Source: Streptomyces sp. MP131-18
GTDB taxonomy: Bacteria > Actinomycetota > Actinomycetes > Streptomycetales > Streptomycetaceae
DNA length: 64,000 bases
Direction: 5' to 3'
Assembly: GCF_001984575.1 (NCBI RefSeq)
Contig: NZ_LZNS01000001.1
Location: 62,001-126,000 of the forward strand
The translations under genes were made by a program, and so were the position numbers. Of the stretch, positions 30,855-39,388 are shown one piece after another. The notes beneath the pieces were generated by a model. It saw only the letters and a program-made list of their open reading frames with translations, was not told where the DNA came from and made no database searches. Position 1 is the first letter of the stretch, and the number at the start of each line of letters is the position of its first letter.

Positions 30855-31545
30855 CCCGGTCCCCCCCTGCCCTCCTGGACCTCCTGGCTCCGCTCGCCCC
30901 GCCGGCCCTCCGCTGCGCGGCCGGGCCCGTCGCGTCCGGCGCGGGCGCGCCGACCGATGCGGTCCCCACCGCGGTGGCCGAGGGCGGCAGCCGCACCACC
31001 CCGAAGGCCCGCGGCCTGCGGCTCGCGGGCGATATGCCGGGGCACGAGGGCGATGCCGAGGCCGTGCCCGAGCAGGTCGAGCAGGCCGTGCACGTCGTTC
31101 GCCTCAAGACCGACCGTGCGGCTCACCCCGGCCGCCGCGAACGAGCGGTCGCGGAGCGCGCGGGCGCCCCAGTCGGGGGCGAAGTCGATGAAGGTCTCGC
31201 CGCTCAGCTCCGCCCACTCGGCGCGCTCGCGGCCACGGAGGGCGTGGCCCGGCGGACACACAGCAGCACCATGGGACACCCGGCGGCGGCTGACGCCCGC
31301 ACAGCGCGACGAAGGCGAGGCCGAGCCGGCCGGCCGGCCGCGACGTCCTCGGCCGGCGACCGCGAGCCGCCCTGCCGGCCAGGGTGCGCCGGGCCCCGAT
31401 CAGCTCCACGCTGCGCGTGTTGCGCAGAACAGCCGGGCGCCCAGCCCGCGTTCGAGCGCGCGCACCGAGGCGGACAGACCGGCGCGGGTGAAATGACGCT
31501 CCTCCGCCACGGCGATGACGTACTCCCGCTGCCGGATCTCCACGA
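30855..31545 (-). pseudogene. LysR-family regulator, decayed by deletions and frameshifts
   Basis: The N-terminus reads VEIRQREYVIAVAEERHFTRA and then jumps to GLSASVRALERGLGARLF, lacking about ten residues of the recognition region of a normal LysR helix-turn-helix. A frameshift follows at LF, after which NTRSVELIGARRTLAGR appears. Most of the first effector subdomain is missing. SGETFIDFAPDWGARALRDRSFAAAGVSRTVGLEANDVHGLLDLLGHGLGIALVPRHIA is then readable in another frame, with one more shift at LR/VVRLPP. It cannot make a working regulator. It is divergent from the aldo/keto reductase, its likely former target. Confidence 0.88.
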
Positions 31546-31678
31546 TTGAGAAGGTCAGGCGATCAGTCGGTGCACCTTCTTCTATTGGACAGATGGAAGC
31601 CGCGGGGTGAGGATCGCCTGGTGCCCGCCCCGAGGCCGGCACGGTCCGTGAACCACTTCTTTGCGAAAGGGCTTTCCC

Positions 31679-32575
31679 ATGCAGACGCGTCGCATCGGCT
31701 CCGTCCAGGTCAGCGCGATCGGGCTCGGGGCAATGCCCATGTCGATCGAGGGCAGGCCGGACGAGGCCCGCTCGCTGGCGGCCGTGCACGCAGCGCTGGA
31801 GGCGGGCGTGACGTTCATCGATACCGCCGACGCCTACCACATTCACGCCGACGAGGTCGGCCACAACGAACGCCTCGTTGCCAAGGCCCTGGCGACGCAC
31901 CCCGCGGGTGCGGACGTGCTGGTGGCCACCAAGGGCGGCCTGCGGCGGCCGGGCGACGGGACCTGGCAGAAGCACGGCAGGCCGCAGGACCTGAAGCGCG
32001 CCTGCGAGCAGTCCCTCGCCCGGCTCGGGGTGGAGGCCATCGGGCTGTACCAGTTCCACCGCCCGGACCCCGAGGTGCCCTACGCGGACTCCATCGGGGC
32101 ACTCGCGGAGCTGCTGGACGAGGGCAAGATCCGGCTGGCCGGTATCTCCAACGCCGACCCCGGCCAGATCCGCCAGGCGCAGGACGTGCTGGGCGGCCGG
32201 CTGGCCGGCGTGCAGAACCAGTACTCCCCCGCGTTCCTCTCCAGCCGCCCCGAACTCGACCTGTGCACGGACCTCGGCGTGGCGTTCCTGCCCTGGGCCC
32301 CGCTCGGCGGCATCACGAACGCAGGTGAACTCGGCGAGCGGCACGCCGCGTTCGGCGAAGTGGCGGCGGAGCTCGGAGCCAGCCCGCACCAGGTCTGCCT
32401 GGCCTGGATGCTGGCCGCCTCGCCCGTGGTCGTGCCGATCCCCGGTTCGAGCCGTCCGGAGACGGCACGGGACTCGGCCGCGGCGGCCGGACTGGCCCTG
32501 TCGGCGGACCAGCTCGCGCGGCTCGACGCGGCGGTCTTCGGCGGTCCGGGCGCGGATTCCCCCGCCGCCCCCTGA
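31679..32575 (+). CDS. Aldo/keto reductase
   Basis: 298 residues, NAD(P)H-dependent TIM-barrel oxidoreductase. Catalytic tetrad residues are visible: Asp and Tyr in FIDTADAYHIH (about 47-55), Lys in LVATKGG (about 83), and His in YQFHRPD (about 123). Cofactor-binding residues lie in VPIPGSSRPETARDS near the C-terminus. It resembles the YakC/perakine-reductase-like group. The start ATG 31679 gives MQTRRIGSVQVSAIGLGAMP. The divergent LysR gene is dead, so specific regulation may have been lost. Confidence 0.93.
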   Translation: MQTRRIGSVQVSAIGLGAMPMSIEGRPDEARSLAAVHAALEAGVTFIDTADAYHIHADEVGHNERLVAKALATHPAGADVLVATKGGLRRPGDGTWQKHGRPQDLKRACEQSLARLGVEAIGLYQFHRPDPEVPYADSIGALAELLDEGKIRLAGISNADPGQIRQAQDVLGGRLAGVQNQYSPAFLSSRPELDLCTDLGVAFLPWAPLGGITNAGELGERHAAFGEVAAELGASPHQVCLAWMLAASPVVVPIPGSSRPETARDSAAAAGLALSADQLARLDAAVFGGPGADSPAAP

Positions 32576-32830
32576 ACCCGGCCGGCAATTTCCGCATTCG
32601 CGAACGTGCTGAAATAGCGCCGTTTCGCCCGGACTTCCCCCTTCGCCGTTCGGTATTTCGAGCGATGGCTTTCTTTATTTCGGGGCCGCCGTCACTGCCA
32701 CTCCCCGGGTCTTCACAGTCACTTGGGGCGGCATTAACGTAAGAGAAGCCTGCCACTCGGCCGATATTTCGGCGGGCCTTCGCGCGATATCCGAAAGTTT
32801 CGGGCCCTCGCCGGGCGAGAGGGGTTTCGC

Positions 32831-33877
32831 ATGGTCCGTGCCACGGGATCGGGTGGACCCACCCTGGCGGTCGTGGCCAGAGAGGCGGGCGTCTCCGTGC
32901 CCACGGCCTCCAAGGTCGCCAACGGCCGCCAGGATGTGGCACCGGAGACCCGCCGCCGGGTCACCGAGGTGCTCGACCGGCTCGGCTACGTGCGCCGCCA
33001 GCGGCCGCCCGCGCACCGCCGGCCGGACCTCGTCGACCTGGTGGTGCACGACCTGGCCGGTCCGCGGGCGGGCGCCGTCCTGCATGGCGTGGACCAGGCG
33101 GCGCACGAGGCCGGGCTCGGCGTGGTGATCTCCGCGGCACTTACCGGCGCGCGCGGCGACGGGCCCGGGCGCGGCTGGCTGGAACGGCTGTCGGCGCGCG
33201 GCCCGGCGGACGGCCCGGCGGGGGTGCTGCTCCACGTGAAAGAACTGGATGCCGCTCAGCACGCGTGGCTGGAGCAGCGCCATATCCCCTGCGTCATGAT
33301 CGACCCGGTGGCCGATCCGCCGGCGGACATTCCCTCGGTCGGCGCCACCAACTGGCAGGGCGGGGTCAGCGCCACGGAGCACCTGATCGGCCTCGGGCAC
33401 CGGCGGATCGCGGTGATCGGAGGCGCCCGGCACCGCACGTGCGGCGCCGGGCGCGTGGCGGGCCACCGTTCCGCCATGTCCGCCGCCGGGCTGCAGGTGC
33501 CACCCGAGTACGTGCGGTACGGGTCGTTCGACGAGGCGGGTGCCGGGCGGCAGATGCTCGATCTGCTGGCGCTGCCCGAGCCGCCGACCGCCGTGTTCGC
33601 GTGCTCCGACGCGATGGCGCTCGGAGCGGTACGGGCGCTGGGCGAACGCGGCCTGCGCGTGCCGCGGGACGTGAGCGTCGTCGGCTTCGACGACCTGCCG
33701 CAGGCGGTGTGGGCGACGCCGGCCCTGACGACCGTGCGGCAGCCGCTGTCCGAGATGGCCGCGGCAGCGCTGCGGCTGCTGCTGCGCCTCCTGGACGGCG
33801 ACCGCCCCGAGGGCATGCGGACCGAACTGTCGACCCGCCTGGTGGTGCGGGACAGCACGGCGCCCCCGGCCGCCTGA
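32831..33877 (+). CDS. LacI-family transcriptional regulator
   Basis: 348 residues. DNA-binding head: TLAVVAREAGVSVPTASKVANGRQDVAPETRRRVTEVLDRLGYV (about 11-54), including the hinge-helix start. The sugar-binding core has VGATNWQGGVSATEHLIGLGHRRIAVIGG, ACSDAMALGAVRALGERGLRVPRDVSVVGFDD and ALTTVRQPLSEMAAAALRLLL. ATG 32831 follows GAGAGGGG. The upstream gap includes GGCATTAACGTAAGAGAAGCC-like imperfect symmetry (about 32732-32752) that could be its own operator. It is convergent with xylA, so a role in pentose control is possible but not shown. Confidence 0.93.
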   Translation: MVRATGSGGPTLAVVAREAGVSVPTASKVANGRQDVAPETRRRVTEVLDRLGYVRRQRPPAHRRPDLVDLVVHDLAGPRAGAVLHGVDQAAHEAGLGVVISAALTGARGDGPGRGWLERLSARGPADGPAGVLLHVKELDAAQHAWLEQRHIPCVMIDPVADPPADIPSVGATNWQGGVSATEHLIGLGHRRIAVIGGARHRTCGAGRVAGHRSAMSAAGLQVPPEYVRYGSFDEAGAGRQMLDLLALPEPPTAVFACSDAMALGAVRALGERGLRVPRDVSVVGFDDLPQAVWATPALTTVRQPLSEMAAAALRLLLRLLDGDRPEGMRTELSTRLVVRDSTAPPAA

Positions 33878-33906
33878 CCGGGGGCGCTCGCGCCGGCCCT
33901 CCCGCG

Positions 33907-35079
33907 TCAGCCGCGGGCGGCCAGCAGGTGGTCGGTCGCCAGCTGGTCCAGGGCCTCGAAGGCCATGCCGCGGCGGCCGGCGGCCTCCGGGTCGAACTCC
34001 TCGAACGCCGAACGGTCGGCGAGCAGCGCCGCCGGGCTTTCGCCCGGCTCCAGGGTGGGCCTGGCCAACTCGTCGAGGCGCGACGCGCGCAGCGCCTCCT
34101 GCACGGCCGGGTCGGCGCGGAAGGCGGCGGCGCGCTCCTTGAGGATCAGGTAGTTGCGCATGCAGCCGGCGGCGGAGGCCCACACGCCGTCGAAGTCCTC
34201 GGTGCGCGGCGGCTTGAAGTCGAAGTGGCGCGGCCCTTCGTAGCCGCCCGACTCCAGCAGGTCCACCAGCCAGAAGGCGGATCGCAGGTCACCGGCGCCG
34301 AAGCGCAGGTCCTGGTCGTACTTGATGCCGTTCTGCCCGTTCAGGTCGATGTGGAACAGCTTGCCCGACCACAGGGCCTGGGCGATGCCGTGCGGGAAGT
34401 TGAGCCCGGCCATCTGCTCGTGGCCCACCTCCGGGTTGACCCCGAACAGCTCGGGCCGCTCCAGCCGTTCGATGAACGCCAGGGCGTGGCCGACGGTCGG
34501 CAGCAGGATGTCGCCGCGCGGCTCGTTCGGCTTCGGCTCCAGCGCGAAGCGCAGCCCGTAACCCTGCTCGGTCACATACTCGGCCAGCAGGTCGAACGCC
34601 TCCTTGAAGCGGTCGAGTGCGGCCCTGACGTCCTTGGCGCCGCCGGACTCCGCACCCTCCCTGCCGCCCCAGGCCACGAAGGTCTCGGCGCCCAGTTCGG
34701 CGGCGAGGTCCAGGTTGCGCATGGTCTTGCGGAGCGCGTACCGGCGCACGTCGCGGTCGTTGGCGGTGAAGGCGCCGTCCTTGAAGACGGGGTGCGTGAA
34801 GAGGTTGGTCGTGACCATCGGCACGACGATCCCGGTGCTGTCCAGCGCCTGCCGGAACCGCTTGATGTGCCCCTCGCGCTCGCTCTGCGAGGCGCCGAAC
34901 GGGATCAGGTCGTCGTCGTGGAAGGTGACACCGTAGGCACCGAGCTCGGCCAGCCTGGTGACGGACTCCACCGGGTCGAGGGCGGGGCGGGTGGCGTCCC
35001 CGAACGGGTCGCGGCCCTGCCAGCCGACGGTCCACAGACCGAAGCTGAACTTGTCCGCGGGTGTGGGCTGGAATGACAT
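33907..35079 (-). CDS. xylA: Xylose isomerase
   Basis: 390 residues, the standard length of the Streptomyces class-I enzyme that interconverts D-xylose and D-xylulose (and glucose and fructose). Landmarks are the active-site His in [12 protein letters not shown] (about 50-61), the WGGREG motif (about 137-142), metal ligands in [13 protein letters not shown] (Glu and Lys, about 178-190) and [14 protein letters not shown] (about 214-227), and the metal-site Asp residues in [19 protein letters not shown]. It is divergent from xylB across a 112-bp regulatory gap. GAGCCGCC stands ahead of the ATG. Confidence 0.97.
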   Translation of the reverse strand: MSFQPTPADKFSFGLWTVGWQGRDPFGDATRPALDPVESVTRLAELGAYGVTFHDDDLIPFGASQSEREGHIKRFRQALDSTGIVVPMVTTNLFTHPVFKDGAFTANDRDVRRYALRKTMRNLDLAAELGAETFVAWGGREGAESGGAKDVRAALDRFKEAFDLLAEYVTEQGYGLRFALEPKPNEPRGDILLPTVGHALAFIERLERPELFGVNPEVGHEQMAGLNFPHGIAQALWSGKLFHIDLNGQNGIKYDQDLRFGAGDLRSAFWLVDLLESGGYEGPRHFDFKPPRTEDFDGVWASAAGCMRNYLILKERAAAFRADPAVQEALRASRLDELARPTLEPGESPAALLADRSAFEEFDPEAAGRRGMAFEALDQLATDHLLAARG

Positions 35080-35191
35080 GGCGGCTCCTCGGCTCCCCAG
35101 TATTTCGTCATGGCCGTTGACAAATTAGTATGCACAGGCACGCCTGGGGAATCCAGGCCCCTACACCGGCCTGTCAGAGAGGACCGCGCTC
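35080..35191. promoter_or_regulatory. xylA-xylB divergent promoter/operator region
   Basis: 112 bp between the divergent xylA and xylB starts. It has an A+T-rich core, GTTGACAAATTAGTATGCACA (35116-35136), the only such block nearby. TTGACA (35117-35122) is a consensus -35 for xylB, and the complementary strand has CATACTAA that could serve xylA. The core is the likely target of the ROK regulator encoded after xylB. The stem TGGGGAATCCAGGCCCC further on is weak. Confidence 0.65.
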
Positions 35192-36625
35192 ATGGCTGCA
35201 CCGGATGGACCCCTCGTCGTCGGCGTGGACAGTTCCACGCAGTCCACCAAGGCGCTGGTGGTGGACACCGCCACCGGCGCCGTTGTGGCGCGCGGACAGG
35301 CGCCGCACGTGGTGACCGACGAGCACGACAGCGACCCGGAACAGTGGTGGCGGGCGCTGGCCGAGGCCGTCGGCCAGTGCGGCCCCGCCGCCCGGCAGGC
35401 CGCCGCCGTCTCCGTCGCCGGGCAGCAGCACGGCCTGGTCACGCTCGACGCGGACGGCCGCCCCGTGCGCAATGCGCTGCTGTGGAACGACACCAGGTCC
35501 GCACCGCAGCGCGACCGGCTGATCGACGAGCTGGGCGGGCCGGCGGAGTGGGCACGGCGCACGGGAAGCGTGCCGCCGCCCTCGTTCACCGTGACGAAGT
35601 GGGCCTGGCTGCGGGAGAACGAGCCGCAGGCCGCCGCCGCCACCCGGGCCGTGCGGCTGCCCCACGACTACCTGACCGGGCGGCTGACCGGTCAGGGCTT
35701 GCACGGCGGCACCACCGACCGCGGCGACGCCTCGGGCAGCGGATGGTGGTCCACCGCGACCGAGAGCTACGACGAGCACATCCTCGGCCGGGTCGGCCTC
35801 GATCCCGAACTGCTGCCCCGTGTCGTGGGCGCGGGCGAGCCCGCCGGCACGGTGGCCAAGGGTCTGCCCCTGCCCGAGGGCATCCTCGTGGCCGCGGGCA
35901 CCGGGGACAACATGGCCGGCGCCCTCGGTCTCGGCCTGGCACCGGGCCGCCCGGTGCTCAGCCTCGGCACCTCCGGCACCGTCTACGCCGTCAGCGAACA
36001 GCGGCCCGCGGACCCGAGCGGCATCGTGTCCGGCTTCGCCGACGCATGGCGCGGCTGGCTCCCGCTGGCCTGCACCCTCAACTGCACGCAGGCCGTCGAC
36101 CGGTTCGCCACCCTCCTCGGCCTGGACCGGGAGGCCACCGAGCCCGGCGGCTCCGCGGTCGTGCTGCCGTTCCTGGACGGCGAACGCACCCCCGACCTGC
36201 CGTACGCCACCGGCCTGGTGCACGGGCTCGTGCACGCGACCTCCGGCGGTCAGGTCCTCCAGGCCGCCTACGACGGCGCCGTGTTCGCGCTGCTGAGGGC
36301 CCTCGACCTGGTGCTGGACGACTCCGCCGACCCCGGCGAGCCCATCCTGCTCATCGGCGGCGGCGCTCGTGGCACGGCCTGGCGGGAGACCGTACGCAGG
36401 CTCTCCGGCCGCCCGGTCAAGGTCCCGCGCGCCGACGAGCTGGTGGCCCTCGGGGCCGCCGCGCAGGCTGCCGGGCTGCTGCTCGGCCGCGACCCCGCCG
36501 CGGTCGCGCGGGAATGGGACACCGCAGCCGGTCCCGAATACCCGGCCGTCGCCCGCGACGAGAAGGCGCTGGCCAGGCTGGACGCCGCACTCAGCGACGC
36601 GGACGCGCTGCTGCGGCGGCGCTGA
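35192..36625 (+). CDS. xylB: Xylulokinase
   Basis: 477 residues, FGGY-family carbohydrate kinase that phosphorylates D-xylulose with ATP. The first domain opens with VVGVDSSTQSTKALVVDTATG (phosphate-binding loop, about 9-29) and holds the substrate Asp in GGTTDRGDASGSGWW. The second domain has GTGDNMAGALG, SLGTSGTVYAVSEQ and ILLIGGGARGTAWRETVRRLSGRPV, followed by ALGAAAQAAGL. Together with xylA it completes xylose entry to the pentose phosphate pathway. It is followed after 8 bp by the ROK regulator, so the two are likely one operon. Confidence 0.95.
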   Translation: MAAPDGPLVVGVDSSTQSTKALVVDTATGAVVARGQAPHVVTDEHDSDPEQWWRALAEAVGQCGPAARQAAAVSVAGQQHGLVTLDADGRPVRNALLWNDTRSAPQRDRLIDELGGPAEWARRTGSVPPPSFTVTKWAWLRENEPQAAAATRAVRLPHDYLTGRLTGQGLHGGTTDRGDASGSGWWSTATESYDEHILGRVGLDPELLPRVVGAGEPAGTVAKGLPLPEGILVAAGTGDNMAGALGLGLAPGRPVLSLGTSGTVYAVSEQRPADPSGIVSGFADAWRGWLPLACTLNCTQAVDRFATLLGLDREATEPGGSAVVLPFLDGERTPDLPYATGLVHGLVHATSGGQVLQAAYDGAVFALLRALDLVLDDSADPGEPILLIGGGARGTAWRETVRRLSGRPVKVPRADELVALGAAAQAAGLLLGRDPAAVAREWDTAAGPEYPAVARDEKALARLDAALSDADALLRRR

Positions 36626-36633
36626 GGAACGCC

Positions 36634-37842
36634 GTGGCCCAGCCCGCGCCGAAGGCGCAGCACGAGATGCGGCAGCGCAACCTCTCCCGCGTGCTGCACA
36701 CCCTGGCCGCGGGCGGGCCGCTCTCCCGCGCCGCCGTCGCCGCCGAGATCGGCCTGACCAGGGCCGCCGTCTCCACGCTCGTCGACGAACTGCTGCGCGG
36801 CGGCCTCCTCGTCGAGCAGGGTCCCGGCCGGTCGGGAAGCGTGGGCAGGCCGGGTACCCAGCTGCTCCTGACCGACCGCGGCCCGTGCGGCGTCGGCGCC
36901 GAAATCGGCGTGGACCACCTGGCGGTGTGCGTCATGGACCTGCGCGGCGACGTGCGCGTGCGGGCCGTGCACGCCACGCGCAACCAGGGCAGCGACCCCG
37001 CCGTCGTCCTGCACGCACTGGGCGGCATGCTGCACACCGCGGCCGAGCGGGCCGCGGGCCTCGGCCTGCGCCCGGCCGGGCTGACGGTGGCCGTGCCCGG
37101 CCTGGTCGCCCGGGACTCCGCCACCGTGCTGCGCGCGCCCAACCTCGGCTGGCACGGCACGGACCTGGCCGCGGCGCTGCCCACGGATCTCGGCCGGGTC
37201 ACCGTGGAGAACGAGGCCAACCTCGGCGCGCTGGCCGAGCTGTGGTCCGCCCACCACGTGCCGCCGGAAGGCGGGCCCGACAGCTTCGTACACGTCTCGG
37301 CCGAGATCGGCATCGGCTCGGCGCTGGTGCTCGACGGCGAACTGCTCCGCGGCGCCCACGGGTTCGCGGGTGAGCTGGGCCACCTGCCGGTCCGGCCGGA
37401 AGGCAGGCCCTGCTCCTGCGGCGGCCGGGGCTGTCTGGAGACCTACGCGGGCGAGGAGGCGGTGCTGCGCGCCGCCGGACTGGAACCTGGTCCTGGCGTC
37501 CGGCTCGGCGCGCTGACCGAGCGCTGCGAGGCCGGCGACCGGGACGCGCTGCGCGCAGTCAAGCAGGCGGGCACCGCCCTGGGCATCGCGCTGTCGGGCG
37601 CGGTCAATCTGCTCGATCCCCGGCAGGTGGTCATCGGCGGCTCACTCGCCAGGCTCGCGCCGTGGCTGCTGCCGCCCGTCGGCCGGGAGCTGGCCCGGCG
37701 CACCGCGGTCGCCGCCGGCGGCCGGAGCACACCGGTGCCGGTGACGGCCTCGCCGCTCGGCCCGGACGGGCCGCTGCTCGGCGCGGCGCGCTTCGCCGTC
37801 AGGGCGGCCCTCGACGAGCCAGCCGGGCTGCTGCGGAGCTGA
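36634..37842 (+). CDS. xylR: ROK-family transcriptional regulator (XylR-like)
   Basis: 402 residues from GTG 36634 (TGAGGAACGCC upstream). N-terminal winged helix: RQRNLSRVLHTLAAGGPLSRAAVAAEIGLTRAAVSTLVDELLRGGLLVEQG (about 13-63). The ROK domain follows with GAEIGVDHLAVCVMDLRG, VENEANLGALAELW, HGFAGELGHLPVRPEGRPCSCGGRGCLETYAGEEA (zinc-binding His/Cys cluster) and LLDPRQVVIGGSLA. Regulators of this type next to xylAB repress them until xylose binds. Its place as third gene of the xylB operon suggests autoregulation. The symbol rests on context. Confidence 0.92.
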   Translation: MAQPAPKAQHEMRQRNLSRVLHTLAAGGPLSRAAVAAEIGLTRAAVSTLVDELLRGGLLVEQGPGRSGSVGRPGTQLLLTDRGPCGVGAEIGVDHLAVCVMDLRGDVRVRAVHATRNQGSDPAVVLHALGGMLHTAAERAAGLGLRPAGLTVAVPGLVARDSATVLRAPNLGWHGTDLAAALPTDLGRVTVENEANLGALAELWSAHHVPPEGGPDSFVHVSAEIGIGSALVLDGELLRGAHGFAGELGHLPVRPEGRPCSCGGRGCLETYAGEEAVLRAAGLEPGPGVRLGALTERCEAGDRDALRAVKQAGTALGIALSGAVNLLDPRQVVIGGSLARLAPWLLPPVGRELARRTAVAAGGRSTPVPVTASPLGPDGPLLGAARFAVRAALDEPAGLLRS

Positions 37843-37936
37843 CCCCGAGGCCGTATCCGACCCCCGCCTTCACCCGATCAGGCGAATTACCGGCAAGAGC
37901 CTCATGCCGCACACGGCGTGGGCGCAGGATCGCCCC

Positions 37937-38569
37937 GTGAAGAAGAGGCTGCACGCACTCCGGGCGGGCGCCGGAGCCGCCTGCGCCGCGCTGATCGTGG
38001 TGGGCGCGGGGCCCGGAGCCGCATCGGCCCAGCCCGCACCGGCTTTCGGCGACTGGCCCTGGCCACCGCCGTTCCCGTGGCTGCCGCCGTGCCCCATACC
38101 CCCGCCGCCGCCCGTGCCCACCCCGCCGCCCGTGCCCACCCCGCCGCCGCTCCCGACTCCGCCGCCGGAGCCGACGCCACCGCCCACGCCCTCTCCCCCG
38201 CCGGAGCCCGAGCCCGAGCCCGAGCCGCCGAGTCCGCCGCCCGCGCCCGAGCCCCAGGAGCCGGAGCCCGCGCCGGCAGCCCCGCCGCCCGCGCCGCCGC
38301 CGCAGCCGGAGCCGGAGCGGGAACCCGAGCCGTCCCCGGAGCCGGAGCCGGAGCCGTCTCCGTCACCGCCGGCCGCTCCCGAACCGCCCCCGCCGTCCCC
38401 CTCGCCCGCCTCACTGTCCGCTGCCCTGCGGCTTCCGGTGGACGACGAGCCACCCGCCGGGGACGGCTCGCTCACCGCCCGCACGCTCCTGATCGTGGCC
38501 CCCGCCGTGCTGGCCGCGGCGGCGCTGCACCCCCGTTCCCGTTCCGGCCCCCGCTCCGGCGGCTCCTAG
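37937..38569 (+). CDS. Pro/Glu-rich secreted wall-spanning protein
   Basis: 210 residues from GTG 37937 (GCAGGA upstream). An earlier ATG at 37904 adds eleven residues. Signal peptide VKKRLHALRAGAGAACAALIVVGAG to ASA (about 1-32). About 110 residues of proline-rich repeats follow, first PPPVPTP and PPLPTPPPEPTPPP types, later PEPEPEP and PEPEPS. A C-terminal hydrophobic segment (TLLIVAPAVLAAAAL) and basic tail anchor it. The stiff Pro-rich stalk is typical of proteins that cross the peptidoglycan. The DUF4239 membrane gene follows after 9 bp. No function can be assigned. Confidence 0.78.
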   Translation: MKKRLHALRAGAGAACAALIVVGAGPGAASAQPAPAFGDWPWPPPFPWLPPCPIPPPPPVPTPPPVPTPPPLPTPPPEPTPPPTPSPPPEPEPEPEPPSPPPAPEPQEPEPAPAAPPPAPPPQPEPEREPEPSPEPEPEPSPSPPAAPEPPPPSPSPASLSAALRLPVDDEPPAGDGSLTARTLLIVAPAVLAAAALHPRSRSGPRSGGS

Positions 38570-38578
38570 GAGGTCCCG

Positions 38579-39349
38579 GTGTCCGATTGGCTCATGCTGA
38601 CCCTCGTGGTCATCACCACCTGCCTGGTCGTTCTGGTCGCCGTCGTGATGCGGCAACGGCGGGCCGGGGATGACGACGATCCCTCGGAAACACCGGACGT
38701 CATCGAGTACATGACGATGATGATGGGCGTGGTGTACGCCATCGTGCTCGGCCTGGCCATCGCCGGCGTCTGGGAGGCGCGCGGCGCGGCGGACGAGTGG
38801 GTCCGGCAGGAGGCGCAGGCCCTGCACGAAGTCAGCGAACGCGCCGCGGTGTTCTCCGCCGGCATACGTGACGGCATCCGCTCGGACGTGGACGCCTACG
38901 TCGCCCACACGGTGGACGACGAGTGGTCCTACATGGTTGACAACGGCGAACTGACCGAAAAAGGCGACGAGTTGCTCAAGCAGCTGCGGGCCTCCGTACT
39001 GGGCCAGGAGCCGGAGACCGTGAGCGAGATCCAGGCCTACCAGGGGATGATCGACCAGGTGGCCGCCGCGGACGAGGCCCGGGTCGGCCGCGGGCAGAGC
39101 GCCAAGCCGACGATGCCTGTCGTGGTGTGGATCGGTCTGATCGCGGGCGCCGCGGTGGCGGTGGGCATGGTGTTCGCCCTCCAGATCCAACGCTCCGGAC
39201 GTGAGCTGCTGCTGGCCGGAATGTTCAGCGCGCTGATCGCCTTTCTGCTGTTTCTGGTCTGGTACTTCGACAATCCGTTCGCCCACGGCGTCGGCGACTC
39301 CGGAGAGGCGTTCCGGGCGCTGTTTCCGCAGGCCGTCAGCGGCGGATGA
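38579..39349 (+). CDS. DUF4239 (bestrophin-like) membrane protein
   Basis: 256 residues. An N-terminal helix (LMLTLVVITTCLVVLVAVVM), a second hydrophobic segment (YMTMMMGVVYAIVLGLAIAGVWEA, about 45-68), a long amphipathic region rich in Glu/Arg (about 69-170), and two C-terminal helices (VVVWIGLIAGAAVAVGMVFAL and LLAGMFSALIAFLLFLVWYF) match the DUF4239 layout, sometimes called bestrophin-like. No transport activity has been shown for the family as far as I know. It starts with GTG 38579 after GGAGGTCCC and is translated together with the Pro-rich protein. Confidence 0.88.
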   Translation: MSDWLMLTLVVITTCLVVLVAVVMRQRRAGDDDDPSETPDVIEYMTMMMGVVYAIVLGLAIAGVWEARGAADEWVRQEAQALHEVSERAAVFSAGIRDGIRSDVDAYVAHTVDDEWSYMVDNGELTEKGDELLKQLRASVLGQEPETVSEIQAYQGMIDQVAAADEARVGRGQSAKPTMPVVVWIGLIAGAAVAVGMVFALQIQRSGRELLLAGMFSALIAFLLFLVWYFDNPFAHGVGDSGEAFRALFPQAVSGG

Positions 39350-39388
39350 GCCGACGTGGCCGCGGCCCCAGGCTCTAGCATGATGCGA

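Noticed and set aside
37870..38484. Gly/Ser-rich protein on the minus strand opposite the Pro-rich gene
   Set aside because: It is the complement of proline codons. Signal peptide, RBS and C-terminal anchor exist only on the plus strand.
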